Positions 34,482-43,296 are shown, counted from the first letter of the stretch. The stretch is 64,000 bases of DNA from Humibacillus xanthopallidus (GCF_006717145.1 NZ_VFQF01000003.1:744001-808000); one strand, 5' to 3'. Program-made: numbers and translations. The notes: generated by a model not told the origin, from the sequence alone.

Positions 34482-35360
34482 ATGACCACCGACACCACCC
34501 AGCAGGCGGGCTACGTCCTGACGCTCGACTGCCCCGAGGCGCCCGGCCTCGTCCATGCCGTCACCGGCTTCCTGCTCGAGCAGCACGGCGACATCCACGA
34601 GCTCAAGCAGTTCGACGACATCCGGGGCGGACACTTCTTCCTGCGGGTCCACTTCACGATCGGCGAGGGACGTGCCGACCCGGGCGTCGCCTCCCTGCGT
34701 GCGGCGTTCAGCGGTCTGGCGCAGGAGCACGACATGCGCTTCGAGCTGCGGGAGGCCACGGCCAAGCGCCGGGTCCTCGTCATGGTCTCGAAGTTCGCCC
34801 ACTGCCTCAACGACCTGCTCTTCCGGTCGCGGATCGGTGAGCTGCCCATGGAGATCGCGGCCGTCGTGTCCAACCACCCCGACCATCGCGCGCTCGTGGA
34901 GTGGCACGGCATACCGTTCTTCCACGTTCCGGTGACACCGGAGACCAAGCCGGAGGCGGAGGCGCGGCTGCTCGACCTCGTCGACCGCTTCGAGATCGAG
35001 CTCGTCGTGCTCGCGCGCTACATGCAGATCCTCAGCGACGACCTGACGAGGCAGCTGACCGGGCGGGCGATCAACATCCACCACTCGTTCCTGCCGAGCT
35101 TCAAGGGCGCCAAGCCCTACCACCAGGCCTGGGAGCGCGGCGTCAAGACGGTGGGCGCCACGGCGCACTACGTCAGCAGCGAGCTCGACGAAGGGCCGAT
35201 CATCTCGCAGCAGGTGCGCGAGGTGGACCATGCGTTCGGCCCGGAGGACCTCGTGGCGGCAGGGCGCGACACCGAGTGCCGCGCCCTGTCGAACGCCGTG
35301 AAGTGGCACTGCGAGGGCCGCGTCATCCTCCACGGCAGCCGCACCGTCATCCTGCTCTGA
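34482..35360 (+). CDS. purU: Formyltetrahydrofolate deformylase
   Basis: Hydrolyses 10-formyl-THF to formate and THF. The 292-residue protein has an N-terminal ACT domain (YVLTLDCPEAPGLVHAVTGFLLEQHGDIHELKQF) and a C-terminal formyl-transferase-type domain with AINIHHSFLPSFKGAKPYHQAW and VGATAHYVSSELDEGPII, which hold the catalytic Asn, His and Asp. AGAGGAG precedes the ATG. Last in the operon, it should restore free THF when sarcosine oxidase loads the folate pool with C1 units. Confidence 0.96.
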   Translation: MTTDTTQQAGYVLTLDCPEAPGLVHAVTGFLLEQHGDIHELKQFDDIRGGHFFLRVHFTIGEGRADPGVASLRAAFSGLAQEHDMRFELREATAKRRVLVMVSKFAHCLNDLLFRSRIGELPMEIAAVVSNHPDHRALVEWHGIPFFHVPVTPETKPEAEARLLDLVDRFEIELVVLARYMQILSDDLTRQLTGRAINIHHSFLPSFKGAKPYHQAWERGVKTVGATAHYVSSELDEGPIISQQVREVDHAFGPEDLVAAGRDTECRALSNAVKWHCEGRVILHGSRTVILL

Positions 35361-35384
35361 GACCGGCCCCCCAGTTTGCACCCT

Positions 35385-35444
35385 CGAGTGGCCCCGCCGT
35401 CCCACACGAGTGGCCCCGCCGTCACGTGACGACGGGGCCACTCG
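35385..35444. repeat. GAGTGGCC repeats; the last two form a 38-nt palindrome (probable terminator)
   Basis: Copies of CGAGTGGCCCCGCCGT lie at 35385-35400 and 35407-35423, with an inverted copy at 35431-35444. The last two form a palindrome (35407-35444) with a single mismatch. It lies between converging purU and the cupin gene, where a bidirectional terminator is expected. The same core recurs at 55.19-55.30 kb and 60.35 kb. Confidence 0.7.
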
Positions 35445-35464
35445 AGTGACTGCCGGACGGTGGG

Positions 35465-35860
35465 TCAGGAGGCGTAGTCCTCGTCGCTGACGTGCTCGAG
35501 CCAGGTCACGACCTGGCCGTCGGCGTCGGCCTCGTGGATGGCGACGTGTGCCATGAACCGGTCCGGAGTGGCTCCGTGCCAGTGCTCTTCACCCGGCTCG
35601 ATGTAGACGACGTCGCCCGGCCGGATCTCCTGCACGGCACCGCCACGACGTGCGACATAGCCGACGCCGTCGGTGACGTAGAGGGTCTGGCCCTTGGGGT
35701 GGTGGTGCCAGGCCGTGCGCGCGCCGGGGCTGAAGCGGACGTGGGCCGCGCCGACGGCCGACTGGTCGTCGGGGTTGCGGATGCCGTCGATGGAGACGGG
35801 CCCGGTGAACCAGTCCTCAGGTCCGGCGGCCGTCTGGCCGCCGCTCTTCGTGAACTTCAT
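35465..35860 (-). CDS. Cupin-domain protein
   Basis: A 131-residue single-domain cupin. Motif 1 GARTAWHHHPKGQTLYVTDGVGYV supplies His ligands and the Gln takes the usual Glu place; motif 2 is PGDVVYIEPGEEHWHGA. It resembles the small cupins annotated as (R)-mandelonitrile lyase or carboxymuconolactone-decarboxylase partners. No reaction can be assigned. It lies 43 bp downstream of the alcohol dehydrogenase and is probably cotranscribed with it. Confidence 0.8.
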   Translation of the reverse strand: MKFTKSGGQTAAGPEDWFTGPVSIDGIRNPDDQSAVGAAHVRFSPGARTAWHHHPKGQTLYVTDGVGYVARRGGAVQEIRPGDVVYIEPGEEHWHGATPDRFMAHVAIHEADADGQVVTWLEHVSDEDYAS

Positions 35861-35903
35861 CGGTGTTCCTTCCTGCTGGTTGACGCGCGTCGACGGTGAC
35901 GCC

Positions 35904-36944
35904 TCAGACGAGCGTGCTCGTGTCGATGACGAAGCGGTAGCGCACGTCCGACGCGAGCACGCGCTCGTAGGCCTCGTTGACCTGGTCCGCCGCGATCACC
36001 TCGACCTCTGCGCCGAGCTCGTGCTCGGCGCAGAAGTCGAGCATCTCCTGGGTCAGGGCGATGCCACCGATCATCGAGCCGGCGAAGGAGCGGCGGCCGC
36101 CGATGAGCGAGAAGACGTTGACGCTGAGCGGCTCCGGCGGGGCCCCGACGTTGACGAGGGTGCCGTCGACGGCGAGCAGCCCGAGGTAGGCGTCGAGGTC
36201 GATGCGCGCGCTCACCGTGTTGATGATGAGGTCGAACCTGCTGGCCAGGTGCTCGAAGGTGGAGGGGTCGGAGGTGGCGTAGTAGTCGTCCGCCCCGAGG
36301 CGCAGGCCGTCCTCCTGCTTCTTCAGCGACTGCGAGAGCACGGTGACCTCCGCGCCCATGGCATGGGCGAGCTTCACGGCCATGTGGCCGAGCCCGCCGA
36401 GTCCGACGACCGCGACCTTCTTGCCGGGCCCGGCGCCCCAGCGCCGAAGCGGTGCGTAGGTGGTGATGCCGGCGCACAACAGCGGTGCGGCGGCGGCCCC
36501 GTCGATGCCGTCCGGGACCGACAGCACGTAGTCGGCGTCGACGACGACGTGGGTCGAGTAGCCGCCCTGCGTCGTGGTGCCGTCGCGGTCGGTGGCGGCA
36601 TAGGTGCCGACCATGCCCTTCTGGCAGTACTGCTCGTCGCCACCCCGGCAGTTGGTGCACTCGCCGCACGAGTTGACCATGCAGCCGACACCCACCCGGT
36701 CGCCGACCGAGTGGCGGGTGACGTCGGCGCCAATCTCGGTGACGACACCGACGATCTCGTGGCCCGGCACGACGGGGAAGGGCTGCGGGCCCCAGTCGCC
36801 GTTGACGGTATGGATGTCGGAGTGGCAGATCCCGGCGTACTGGATCTCGATGAGGACGTCGTTGGCACCGACCTCGCGGCGCTCGATGACGATGGGGGCC
36901 AGGGGCTGGCCGGCGGCCGGGGCCGCGTACGCGTTCACGCGCAT
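35904..36944 (-). CDS. Zinc-dependent alcohol dehydrogenase (CAD/YahK type)
   Basis: A 346-residue NAD(P)-dependent medium-chain dehydrogenase. Catalytic zinc ligands lie in [30 protein letters not shown] (Cys and His-Glu) and the structural zinc Cys in [17 protein letters not shown]. The cofactor fold is [30 protein letters not shown]. Members reduce a broad range of aldehydes. It lies 86 bp downstream of a MerR-type regulator gene in the same direction, whose AdhR-like operator suggests aldehyde or electrophile induction. Confidence 0.92.
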   Translation of the reverse strand: MRVNAYAAPAAGQPLAPIVIERREVGANDVLIEIQYAGICHSDIHTVNGDWGPQPFPVVPGHEIVGVVTEIGADVTRHSVGDRVGVGCMVNSCGECTNCRGGDEQYCQKGMVGTYAATDRDGTTTQGGYSTHVVVDADYVLSVPDGIDGAAAAPLLCAGITTYAPLRRWGAGPGKKVAVVGLGGLGHMAVKLAHAMGAEVTVLSQSLKKQEDGLRLGADDYYATSDPSTFEHLASRFDLIINTVSARIDLDAYLGLLAVDGTLVNVGAPPEPLSVNVFSLIGGRRSFAGSMIGGIALTQEMLDFCAEHELGAEVEVIAADQVNEAYERVLASDVRYRFVIDTSTLV

Positions 36945-37030
36945 GGTGTCTTCCTTCTCTCGGTTGACTTCTCGGGCAGGTGTGAGCGACTCGCGGCCGC
37001 AGGGGCGGCCATGAGTGCAGGCGGAGGGGG

Positions 37031-37492
37031 CTACCTCTTCGCGGCGCCGCGGAGCTCGTCGGCCAGGGCACGCGCCTGCCCGGACAGCAGGTCGGCGCGC
37101 TCGCCGTCTCCGCTCTCGACCGCGTGCCAGTAGTCGATCTTGATCTGGACGTAGCGCCGGCGGAGCACGATCTGCTCGGCCTCCTCAGCGAGCCGGCGCG
37201 CCTGGGCGGAGAGCAGCTCGACCTGGCCGCGGGCGGCCTCAGGGCCGAGTGCGCCGTTGGCGACGTAGGCGCGCATGTCGCTGACGGACATCCCCGTGGC
37301 AGCCAGGCAGGCCACCCACATCAGCTGGTCGAGGTCCCCCTCGTCGTAGACGCGGTGCCCGCTGCTCGCGCCGCGGCTGACCGGGGCGATCACCCCGATC
37401 GACTCGTAGTAGCGCAGGGTGCTCGCCGGCAGTCCCGTCAGGGTCGCCGCTTCCTTGATCGTGTACTCGCGCTGCGTGGTGGAGGAGGTCAC
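37031..37492 (-). CDS. MerR-family transcriptional regulator
   Basis: A 153-residue regulator starting with the MerR winged helix: [65 protein letters not shown] helical dimerisation segment follows, and the C-terminal part has no Cys cluster, so it is not of the metal-sensing kind. It resembles regulators of aldehyde or electrophile response (AdhR-like). It leads the alcohol dehydrogenase and cupin genes. Confidence 0.92.
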   Translation of the reverse strand: MTSSTTQREYTIKEAATLTGLPASTLRYYESIGVIAPVSRGASSGHRVYDEGDLDQLMWVACLAATGMSVSDMRAYVANGALGPEAARGQVELLSAQARRLAEEAEQIVLRRRYVQIKIDYWHAVESGDGERADLLSGQARALADELRGAAKR

Positions 37493-37508
37493 GTCGTCAA
37501 CGCTAGGA

Positions 37509-37526
37509 ACTTCAAGTGCTTTAAGT
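37509..37526 (-). promoter_or_regulatory. MerR-type promoter/operator
   Basis: On the minus strand ACTTAAAGCACTTGAAGT is a near-perfect 18-bp palindrome lying between TTGACT (37523-37528) and a TAGCGT-like -10, with about 18 bp between them. Long spacers overlaid by a palindrome are the hallmark of MerR-activated promoters. Confidence 0.65.
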
Positions 37527-37641
37527 CAAAGCCCGCAGGACTCACGGCGAACCGGCAGCGCCGGACCATGGCCCCGCACCGGCCGACCGTGCTTGGCTGG
37601 TCTGACGACAGGGCGCGCGACGGATCGGAAGGAATACGGAC

Positions 37642-38829
37642 GTGAGCGGAATCCCTGGGCACCGGGTGATCGTCTTCCTGCAGGAGAACAAGACGACGGA
37701 CTTCTACTTCGCGTCGATGGCGGCCTGGGGCGCCGCCGTCGCCGACAACGGGGCGCTGCTCGAGAGCCCTCCGAACTTCGACCAGCCCCACGACCGCAAC
37801 GCCTGGGTGCACCACTCGATGGGGGACTACGCCGCCGTCGCCGCACAGGTCGACAGCGACGTCGTCATCCCGTTCTACTCGTGGCTGGCCAAGCAGTTCG
37901 TCTTCTGCGACCACCACTTCGGGTCCGGGTCGAACTCCACGCCCGGGCACATGCTCGCAGTCGGCGGGCAGATGCCGACGATGAAGAACCCGCCCTTCGT
38001 CGGCGCCCACCCGGTCTGGGACCTGCCCTCGATCTTCACCGTCGCGCAGGCGGCGGGCGTCAGCTGGGCCGCCTTCCCCGACCACTCGGGCTACCCCGCC
38101 AAGCTCTACCGGTCGCTCAGCACGCCGCCCGGCCACGCCAACGTGCACCCGCCGAGCCAGTTCGTGCCGATGGCCAAGGCAGGCACCCTCCCGCAGGTCT
38201 GCTACGTGTGGAGCCCCGGCGGCTACGACGAGCACCCGCCCCTCGTCAGCGACCCCACCTACGTCACCAAGGGCCACGACCTCGTGTGGCAGCGCGTCCA
38301 GGCCGTCATCGACGGGGGCGGCTGGGACGACACGACCTTCGTGCTCACGTGGGACGACTGGGGCGGCTACGCCGACTCCGTCCCGACCCCGTCGATCGAG
38401 ACCCTGCCCGACGCGCTCCACCCCAGCGGGTATGCCGCGATCGGCGGTTCGCGGATCCCGCTCGTGATGTTCGGGGGCCGGGTCCCACAACGCATCGACA
38501 CCCAGTGGCACTCCCACGCCAGCATCCCGCGGACGATCATCGACCTGCTCGGCCTGCCGCCCATGAACGTCCCGCGCGTCGACGACGCGCCGTCGCTCGC
38601 GCACCTCGTCGACAGCACGGTCTCGCGGCCGGCGCCACCGGCACCGGGGACTGCTATCACCCAGCCGACCCCGCCGAGCGTGCGACCGAAGCCCGAGCCG
38701 ACAGCGCCGTGGGCCGGCCCCCTCGGTCAGCCGATGCCGCCGCTCGTCACCCTCGACGGGAGCGTCGTGCCGGCCCCGACCGACGGCATCGTGCACCCGC
38801 GCCCGCCCCGCCCCCACAAGCCGGTCTGA
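37642..38829 (+). CDS. Phosphoesterase-family protein (PF04185-like)
   Basis: A 395-residue hydrolase related to acid phosphatases and phospholipases C. The family start VIVFLQENKTTDFYFASM replaces the usual ENRSFDHYF. Other landmarks are CDHHFGSGSNSTPGHMLAVGGQ, DDTTFVLTWDDWGGYADSV and SRIPLVMFGG, where metal-binding Asp residues lie. The tail after residue about 330 is Pro-rich. No clear Sec or Tat signal is present, which is unusual for this mostly exported family. Start is a GTG with GGAAGG about 9 bases upstream. Confidence 0.8.
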   Translation: MSGIPGHRVIVFLQENKTTDFYFASMAAWGAAVADNGALLESPPNFDQPHDRNAWVHHSMGDYAAVAAQVDSDVVIPFYSWLAKQFVFCDHHFGSGSNSTPGHMLAVGGQMPTMKNPPFVGAHPVWDLPSIFTVAQAAGVSWAAFPDHSGYPAKLYRSLSTPPGHANVHPPSQFVPMAKAGTLPQVCYVWSPGGYDEHPPLVSDPTYVTKGHDLVWQRVQAVIDGGGWDDTTFVLTWDDWGGYADSVPTPSIETLPDALHPSGYAAIGGSRIPLVMFGGRVPQRIDTQWHSHASIPRTIIDLLGLPPMNVPRVDDAPSLAHLVDSTVSRPAPPAPGTAITQPTPPSVRPKPEPTAPWAGPLGQPMPPLVTLDGSVVPAPTDGIVHPRPPRPHKPV

Positions 38830-38841
38830 GCGTCCGCACCG

Positions 38842-39417
38842 CTACGGCGACCCGGTGCCCGACTCGTCGACGACGTCCTGCACCACCTCGTTGTGGCGCA
38901 GGAAGAACGGCATGAAAGGCGGGTCGAAGCGCGCCCATCTCGCAGGGCCGACCGGGGTCAACCCCGCAGCCCGGATGGCCGCGTCGAGCTCGGCACGGTG
39001 GTGCTCGTAGGAGTCCTGCGTCCACCGCCCGCGATAGCGGCGAGCGGCCGCGAGCACCGCCGGGCGCTCGTGGAGCTGCACGTCGGGACTCGTCGGGACC
39101 GGCGCGCTCGCGAGAGTGAGCGCTGCGGGCAGGACGAACGCGACGGCATACTCACCCTCGGCGGTCTCGCGCTGAACGACGGGCTCCGTCATCGCGATCT
39201 TCTGCGGCTCGCGCTGGATGACGGGGGCGGTCATCGCGACCTTCGTGGCCGAGCGGTTCTGCCCGCTGATGTAGCCGAGCAGCGTCCGGAAGGCGGTGTT
39301 GCCCGCATCCTCGAACGCCGCCCGCACGACGACCTCGGCGACGACGTGGGGGGCATAGCGCCGCAGCTCGAAGCCCTCGTGGGTCGCCACGACCTCGTAC
39401 GCCTGCTGCTCCGTCAC
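38842..39417 (-). CDS. SOUL-family haem-binding-like protein
   Basis: A 191-residue protein with YEVVATHEGFELRRYAPHVVAEVVV, then AFRTLLGYISGQNRSATKVAMTAPVIQ and the C-terminal WARFDPPFMPFFLRHNEV, all signatures of the SOUL/HBP family. The bacterial role is unknown. The start is a GTG at 39417. Confidence 0.88.
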   Translation of the reverse strand: MTEQQAYEVVATHEGFELRRYAPHVVAEVVVRAAFEDAGNTAFRTLLGYISGQNRSATKVAMTAPVIQREPQKIAMTEPVVQRETAEGEYAVAFVLPAALTLASAPVPTSPDVQLHERPAVLAAARRYRGRWTQDSYEHHRAELDAAIRAAGLTPVGPARWARFDPPFMPFFLRHNEVVQDVVDESGTGSP

Positions 39418-39456
39418 ACCCGCAACGCTACCCGCGAGCCGACACGCGAGCGCCGC

Positions 39457-40515
39457 CTACTGCAGGGGCGCCGTGCCCCAGTCCACCTGGTGCTCCGACG
39501 CGTGCACGTCGGACACGTAGGCCTGACCGGAGCCGTCGGGTGCGATGGTCTGCAACCCGGTGTCACCGCCCGCTCGGCCGGTGTAGTCGTCGTGGGAGAA
39601 CATGATGGCCCGCCCGTCGGGTGACCACACGGGGTCGAAGCTGGCCTCGAACCGGAGGGCGCCCGCGTTGCCGATGCCGACGATGCCCGCGTCGTGGGTG
39701 AGGGCCTTCAGGTGGCGACCGTCCGCGTCCACGACCATCACGCTGGCACCGTTGCCGAGGTGCTCGGTGATCGTCTCGAAGACGAGGCGGCTGCCGTCGG
39801 GCGACCAGTCGGCGTCACCGACCCTGACCCCCCAAGGAGTCACCTGGTGCGCGCCGGTGCCGTCGCTGCCGACGACCCAGAGGGAGGACACCTCGCCGCG
39901 GTAGCCCCTGCCGACCTCCTTGCCGCCACGGTAGAACGTGAAGGCGATCTGACGACCGTCCGGCGAGAAGCGTGGTGCGTCAAGCCAGGTGGCGCCCGGC
40001 AGGTCCGGCAGGGCGATCACCTGGCGCTGCCCCGTGCCGTCGGGTCGGATGACGTAGATCCCTTGTGCGCGTGGGTAGTCCGCGCCGTCGGAGGTGAACG
40101 CGATGAGCCCGCCGTCGGGCGACCACGAGGGAACCCCGCTCAGGCTGCCGACGTGCGTCACGCGGGTGACGTCGGACCCGTCGGCCCGCATGACGAAGAC
40201 CTCGCTGAGGTAGCCGTTCTCCTCGGACGCCAGCCGGTTGCTGTCGAACGCCAGACGGGTGCCGTCCGGTGACCAGGTCGCCCACCCGTTGTCGCCGTTG
40301 CCCTCGGTCACCTGGTGTTCCGCTGTCAGGTCCGGGTTCGCGGTCCAGACCTGCCAGTGACCCGCGTCGTCGACCCGCATGAAGCTGATCCGCCCGTTGG
40401 GGCCCGGCGGGGTGGCCTCGGCGGGCGCGGCGGTGAGCACGACGCTGCCGGCGAGGGCGGCGGCGAGGAGCGACCGCCGGACGCGACGGCCACGGACGAG
40501 CAGGGTGGGGTGCAT
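39457..40515 (-). CDS. Exported TolB-like beta-propeller protein
   Basis: A 352-residue exported protein. The ATG at 40515 follows CAGGAGGACCC and opens a Sec signal (RRVRRSLLAAALAGSVVLTAAPAEATPPG). The mature part is a six-bladed propeller of WD40-like PD40 repeats, each with a PDG turn: ATWSPDGTRLAFDSN, PSWSPDGGLIAFTSD, PRFSPDGRQIAFTFY, ADWSPDGSRLVFET and PVWSPDGRAIMFSHDD. No catalytic domain is attached and no Tol-Pal system is expected in this cell type; a binding role outside the membrane is likely. Confidence 0.85.
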   Translation of the reverse strand: MHPTLLVRGRRVRRSLLAAALAGSVVLTAAPAEATPPGPNGRISFMRVDDAGHWQVWTANPDLTAEHQVTEGNGDNGWATWSPDGTRLAFDSNRLASEENGYLSEVFVMRADGSDVTRVTHVGSLSGVPSWSPDGGLIAFTSDGADYPRAQGIYVIRPDGTGQRQVIALPDLPGATWLDAPRFSPDGRQIAFTFYRGGKEVGRGYRGEVSSLWVVGSDGTGAHQVTPWGVRVGDADWSPDGSRLVFETITEHLGNGASVMVVDADGRHLKALTHDAGIVGIGNAGALRFEASFDPVWSPDGRAIMFSHDDYTGRAGGDTGLQTIAPDGSGQAYVSDVHASEHQVDWGTAPLQ

Positions 40516-40604
40516 GGGTCCTCCTGGGCGACGTGCGGCCGGGACGTCCGGCCTCACCTTCTCGAACCCCAGCGCTCCCGGTCGGTTGCATCGTCCCCTC
40601 CCGC

Positions 40605-40648
40605 GTCGATGTATCTGCGCGGGCCAGAGCCCGCGCAGATACATCGAC
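40605..40648. promoter_or_regulatory. Perfect 20-bp inverted repeat between divergent genes
   Basis: Two 20-base arms, 40605-40624 and 40629-40648 (core GATGTATCTGCGCGG), pair without mismatch around a CAGA loop. It lies between the TolB-like gene (start 40515) and the HTH regulator (start 40739), so an operator or cruciform is likelier than a terminator. Confidence 0.6.
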
Positions 40649-40738
40649 CGGCGATCGGACATCGCCCAAGGAGGTATGCCGCCGCGCCGGGCCGCTCCCA
40701 TGGACCGCCGGCCGCTCGTCGCTGGCAGGATGAGCGGC

Positions 40739-41575
40739 ATGACGACGGACGTGCCGCTGAGCGTGCGCACCCCCTCACCCCTCGGCGAGTTCCTGCGGGC
40801 CCGCAGGCACCAGATCGCCCCGGAGGAGGTCGGCATCAGGCGCGCCAAGGGCCGGCGCCGGGTGGGCCTCAGCCGCACCGAGGTGGCCGAGCTCGCCCAC
40901 ATCTCCGTCGCGTACTACGACCTCATCGAGCGAGGCCGCGACCTGCGCCCGAGCAAGGCCGTCATCGACGGTCTCGCGCGGGCGCTCAAGCTCGACGCCG
41001 ACGGCCGTGCCCACCTGCACTCCATCGCCTCGGGCTCGGCGCCACGGCACAAGGCCGAGCCCGAGATGCTGAGCGAGGAGCTCGAGGAGCTGCTCGACTC
41101 GATCGACCCCAACCCGGCCTACGTCGTCGGCGCCCGCTGGGACGTCCTGGGTGCCAACCACACCGCCTGCCAGCTCTTCACCGACTGGGAGAGCAAGCGG
41201 ACGAAGCGCGAGCGCAACCTCCTGTGGTTCTACTGCTGCGACCCCGCCGCGCGCAGCCTCTTCGTCGACTGGGAGCAGGAGGCCGCCGACCAGCTCGCGC
41301 TCTTCCGCGAGGCCTACGCCCGTCACCCCGACGACCCGGCCTTCAAGCGCGTGCTCGACGAGGTGTTCAAGGCCAACCCCGCCACCGCCACGTGGTGGGA
41401 GCAGCACGACTTCGACCCGACTCGCGGTCGCACCAAGCGAATTCGCCTCGACACCGGGCAGGTCATCCAGCTGCGACAGCTCGTGCTCCAGGTCGCCGAG
41501 GAGCCTGACATCCGCGTCATCAGCTACTTCGCCGACGCCGACGGTGACCTCGACGACGTCGAGTTCGACTACTAG
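40739..41575 (+). CDS. XRE-type HTH regulator with MmyB-like ligand domain
   Basis: A regulator of about 278 residues. The N-terminal helix-turn-helix is LGEFLRARRHQIAPEEVGIRRAKGRRRVGLSRTEVAELAHISVAYYDLIERGRDLRPSKAVIDGLARALKL. From about 100 on it matches the MmyB-like domain: NPAYVVGARWDVLGANHTACQLFTDW and NLLWFYCCDPAARSLFVDWE, which in relatives binds fatty acids. This class usually controls a neighbouring divergent gene. Two Met codons (40730 and 40739) are possible; the second leaves room for a ribosome binding site. Confidence 0.88.
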   Translation: MTTDVPLSVRTPSPLGEFLRARRHQIAPEEVGIRRAKGRRRVGLSRTEVAELAHISVAYYDLIERGRDLRPSKAVIDGLARALKLDADGRAHLHSIASGSAPRHKAEPEMLSEELEELLDSIDPNPAYVVGARWDVLGANHTACQLFTDWESKRTKRERNLLWFYCCDPAARSLFVDWEQEAADQLALFREAYARHPDDPAFKRVLDEVFKANPATATWWEQHDFDPTRGRTKRIRLDTGQVIQLRQLVLQVAEEPDIRVISYFADADGDLDDVEFDY

Positions 41576-41600
41576 GCCCCCGCTCGTCACGAGGGCGTAT

Positions 41601-41637
41601 GCCGGGTGGCCGCGTCCGTGCCACGCGGCCACCCGGC
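41601..41637. terminator. Bidirectional hairpin terminator
   Basis: Perfect 15-base arms GCCGGGTGGCCGCGT (41601-41615) and its complement (41623-41637) lie between converging genes ending at 41575 and 41667. The left arm begins inside a GTATGCC word. Confidence 0.8.
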
Positions 41638-41666
41638 GTCCCTCCCCCTGGTGCCCCCAGAGCCCC

Positions 41667-42755
41667 CTAGAGCGGGGTCAGTGGCCCGGGCACCGGGTAG
41701 GTGCCCGGGGTGGTCGGCAGCGCCGCCCAGCGCGGTGTGAGGAGCACGCGGAGGCGGGGACGCTCCTCGATGAGCCCGTTCTGCTGCGCGGGCGGCGGCA
41801 CCGGTCCGCGCACCTGCCACGTCGCACCGTTGTCGACACTGACGACGATCTCCGTCTTCGTGTCGGAGACGTCCTGGTAGACGGCGACCTCGCACGCGGG
41901 CCCTCCCTCCGCCATCGAGACCCCGCGCGAGGTCTGGGGCAGCGACGCGGTGGCGAAGGAGCCGTCGGACTGCTGGATGACGAGGCGCCGGTCCGCACCC
42001 GCGCCGGCGAGGCCCCAGATGCCGCAGCCCGCCGACGTGGGGGTGGCCCACCGGATGCCGTCGACCTGGGGGAGGGCGAGACGTTGCAGGGTGCGGGCGT
42101 TGACGTCGAGGGAGCAGAGGCCGACGCCGTCGGCGCACTCGACCGTCGGGGTGCCGTAGAGGGGGGCGACAGGCCGGTCCATGACGGTGAGCTGGACCGG
42201 CTGGCGCATGATCGGCGAGAGCAGATACGGCCCCGGGCTTCGGTGTGCCCAGTACCACACCCCGTCGCCCACCTCGCGGAACAGGCCGGGGTCACGCAGG
42301 TCCGGCTGGTTGCTCGAGCCGGTGACGGCACCGAGCACGAGGAAGCGGTGGTCCGTCCCGTCGACCACCGCCATCGCCTCCCGTCCGAGGCAGTCGTGGT
42401 CGGGGGTGGGCACCTCGCATCGCTTCCACACCGTGAGGACGGTGCGCCGGTCGGCGCGTGACTCCAGCTGGCTCGCGACGAACGCGTCCGGGTGCCCGAC
42501 GATCTGGTCGGCGGTCCACTCCGGCACGGCGACGGAGGTCAGCTGCGGGGTCGGCGCGGAGGGCAGGCGCTGGGCCGAGGGCCGTCCGACGCCGCTGGCC
42601 GCGAGCACGACGGCGAGCACGGCGAGGACGGCAGCCGCGGAGACCAGGGCATACCGCCGCCGGCGGTGGCGGCGGTAGCGCGTGACGATGTGCTCGAAGC
42701 CGGGCTGCTCGACCCGCCGCTCGGTGTCGCGGGCGAAGCTCGTCAGGTCAGACAT
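41667..42755 (-). CDS. Membrane protein paired with ECF sigma factor, possible anti-sigma factor
   Basis: A 362-residue single-span protein. A basic cytoplasmic N-terminus (RRVEQPGFEHIVTRYRRHRRRRY) is followed by a membrane segment at about 35-55 and an extracytoplasmic part containing Cys residues (KRCEVPTPDHDCLG, ECADGVGLCSLD) and repeated beta elements such as SVDNGATWQVRG. It overlaps the sigma gene by 8 bases, and partner genes in this place normally encode anti-sigma factors. No zinc-binding ZAS motif is present, so that role is inferred. Confidence 0.65.
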   Translation of the reverse strand: MSDLTSFARDTERRVEQPGFEHIVTRYRRHRRRRYALVSAAAVLAVLAVVLAASGVGRPSAQRLPSAPTPQLTSVAVPEWTADQIVGHPDAFVASQLESRADRRTVLTVWKRCEVPTPDHDCLGREAMAVVDGTDHRFLVLGAVTGSSNQPDLRDPGLFREVGDGVWYWAHRSPGPYLLSPIMRQPVQLTVMDRPVAPLYGTPTVECADGVGLCSLDVNARTLQRLALPQVDGIRWATPTSAGCGIWGLAGAGADRRLVIQQSDGSFATASLPQTSRGVSMAEGGPACEVAVYQDVSDTKTEIVVSVDNGATWQVRGPVPPPAQQNGLIEERPRLRVLLTPRWAALPTTPGTYPVPGPLTPL

Positions 42756-43296
42756 GGTCCGCCTCCTTGTCGGCGAGGTGGGTGGCCATCTGTGCCCTGG
42801 CCCGGGCGAGCCGCGCCTTGACGGTGCCCTCCGGCACCGCGAGCTCGCGGGCGACCTGCGCCACGCTGAGGTCGGCGATGTAGTGGAGCACCACGGTGAC
42901 CCGCACGGGCAGGCTGAGCTGGCTCAGCGCATACACGATGGCGACGTGGTCCTCCGGGGCCGCGGGGCCGAGGTCGATGCTCAGCTCGGCACGGACCCGT
43001 GGCAGCGCGCGAGCCGACACCCGCGCCCGCCGCCAGCGGTTGCGCAGCTGGTTGACGGCGACGGTGCGCAGCCAGGCCTCCTTGTTGGCGACCTCGGCGA
43101 AGTCGGCCCGGTGTGTCATGGCGGTGACGAAGGCCTCCTGCACGATGTCCTCGGCCTCGGAGAGGTTGCCGCACAGGGCGGTCACCTGCGTGACGAGCCG
43201 CCGGTAGGACACGTCATAGACCGCGCGGAGCGCATCGTCCCCGTCGCTCCGCCTGTCGTGCTCGTCGCCGCTGTGGCGATCGTCGTGCTGGCGCAT
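42748..43296 (-). CDS. ECF-type RNA polymerase sigma factor (SigE-like)
   Basis: A 182-residue sigma-70 family protein. Region 2 reads YRRLVTQVTALCGNLSEAEDIVQEAFVTAMTHRADFAEVANKEAWLRTVAVNQLRNRWRR; region 4 reads ALSQLSLPVRVTVVLHYIADLSVAQVARELAVPEGTVKARLARARAQM. It directs transcription of a small regulon, usually after stress. The ATG at 43296 (MRQHDDRHSG) was chosen over a very long upstream extension that runs antisense-like through the neighbouring gene. The next gene overlaps by 8 bases. Confidence 0.92.
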   Translation of the reverse strand: MRQHDDRHSGDEHDRRSDGDDALRAVYDVSYRRLVTQVTALCGNLSEAEDIVQEAFVTAMTHRADFAEVANKEAWLRTVAVNQLRNRWRRARVSARALPRVRAELSIDLGPAAPEDHVAIVYALSQLSLPVRVTVVLHYIADLSVAQVARELAVPEGTVKARLARARAQMATHLADKEADHV

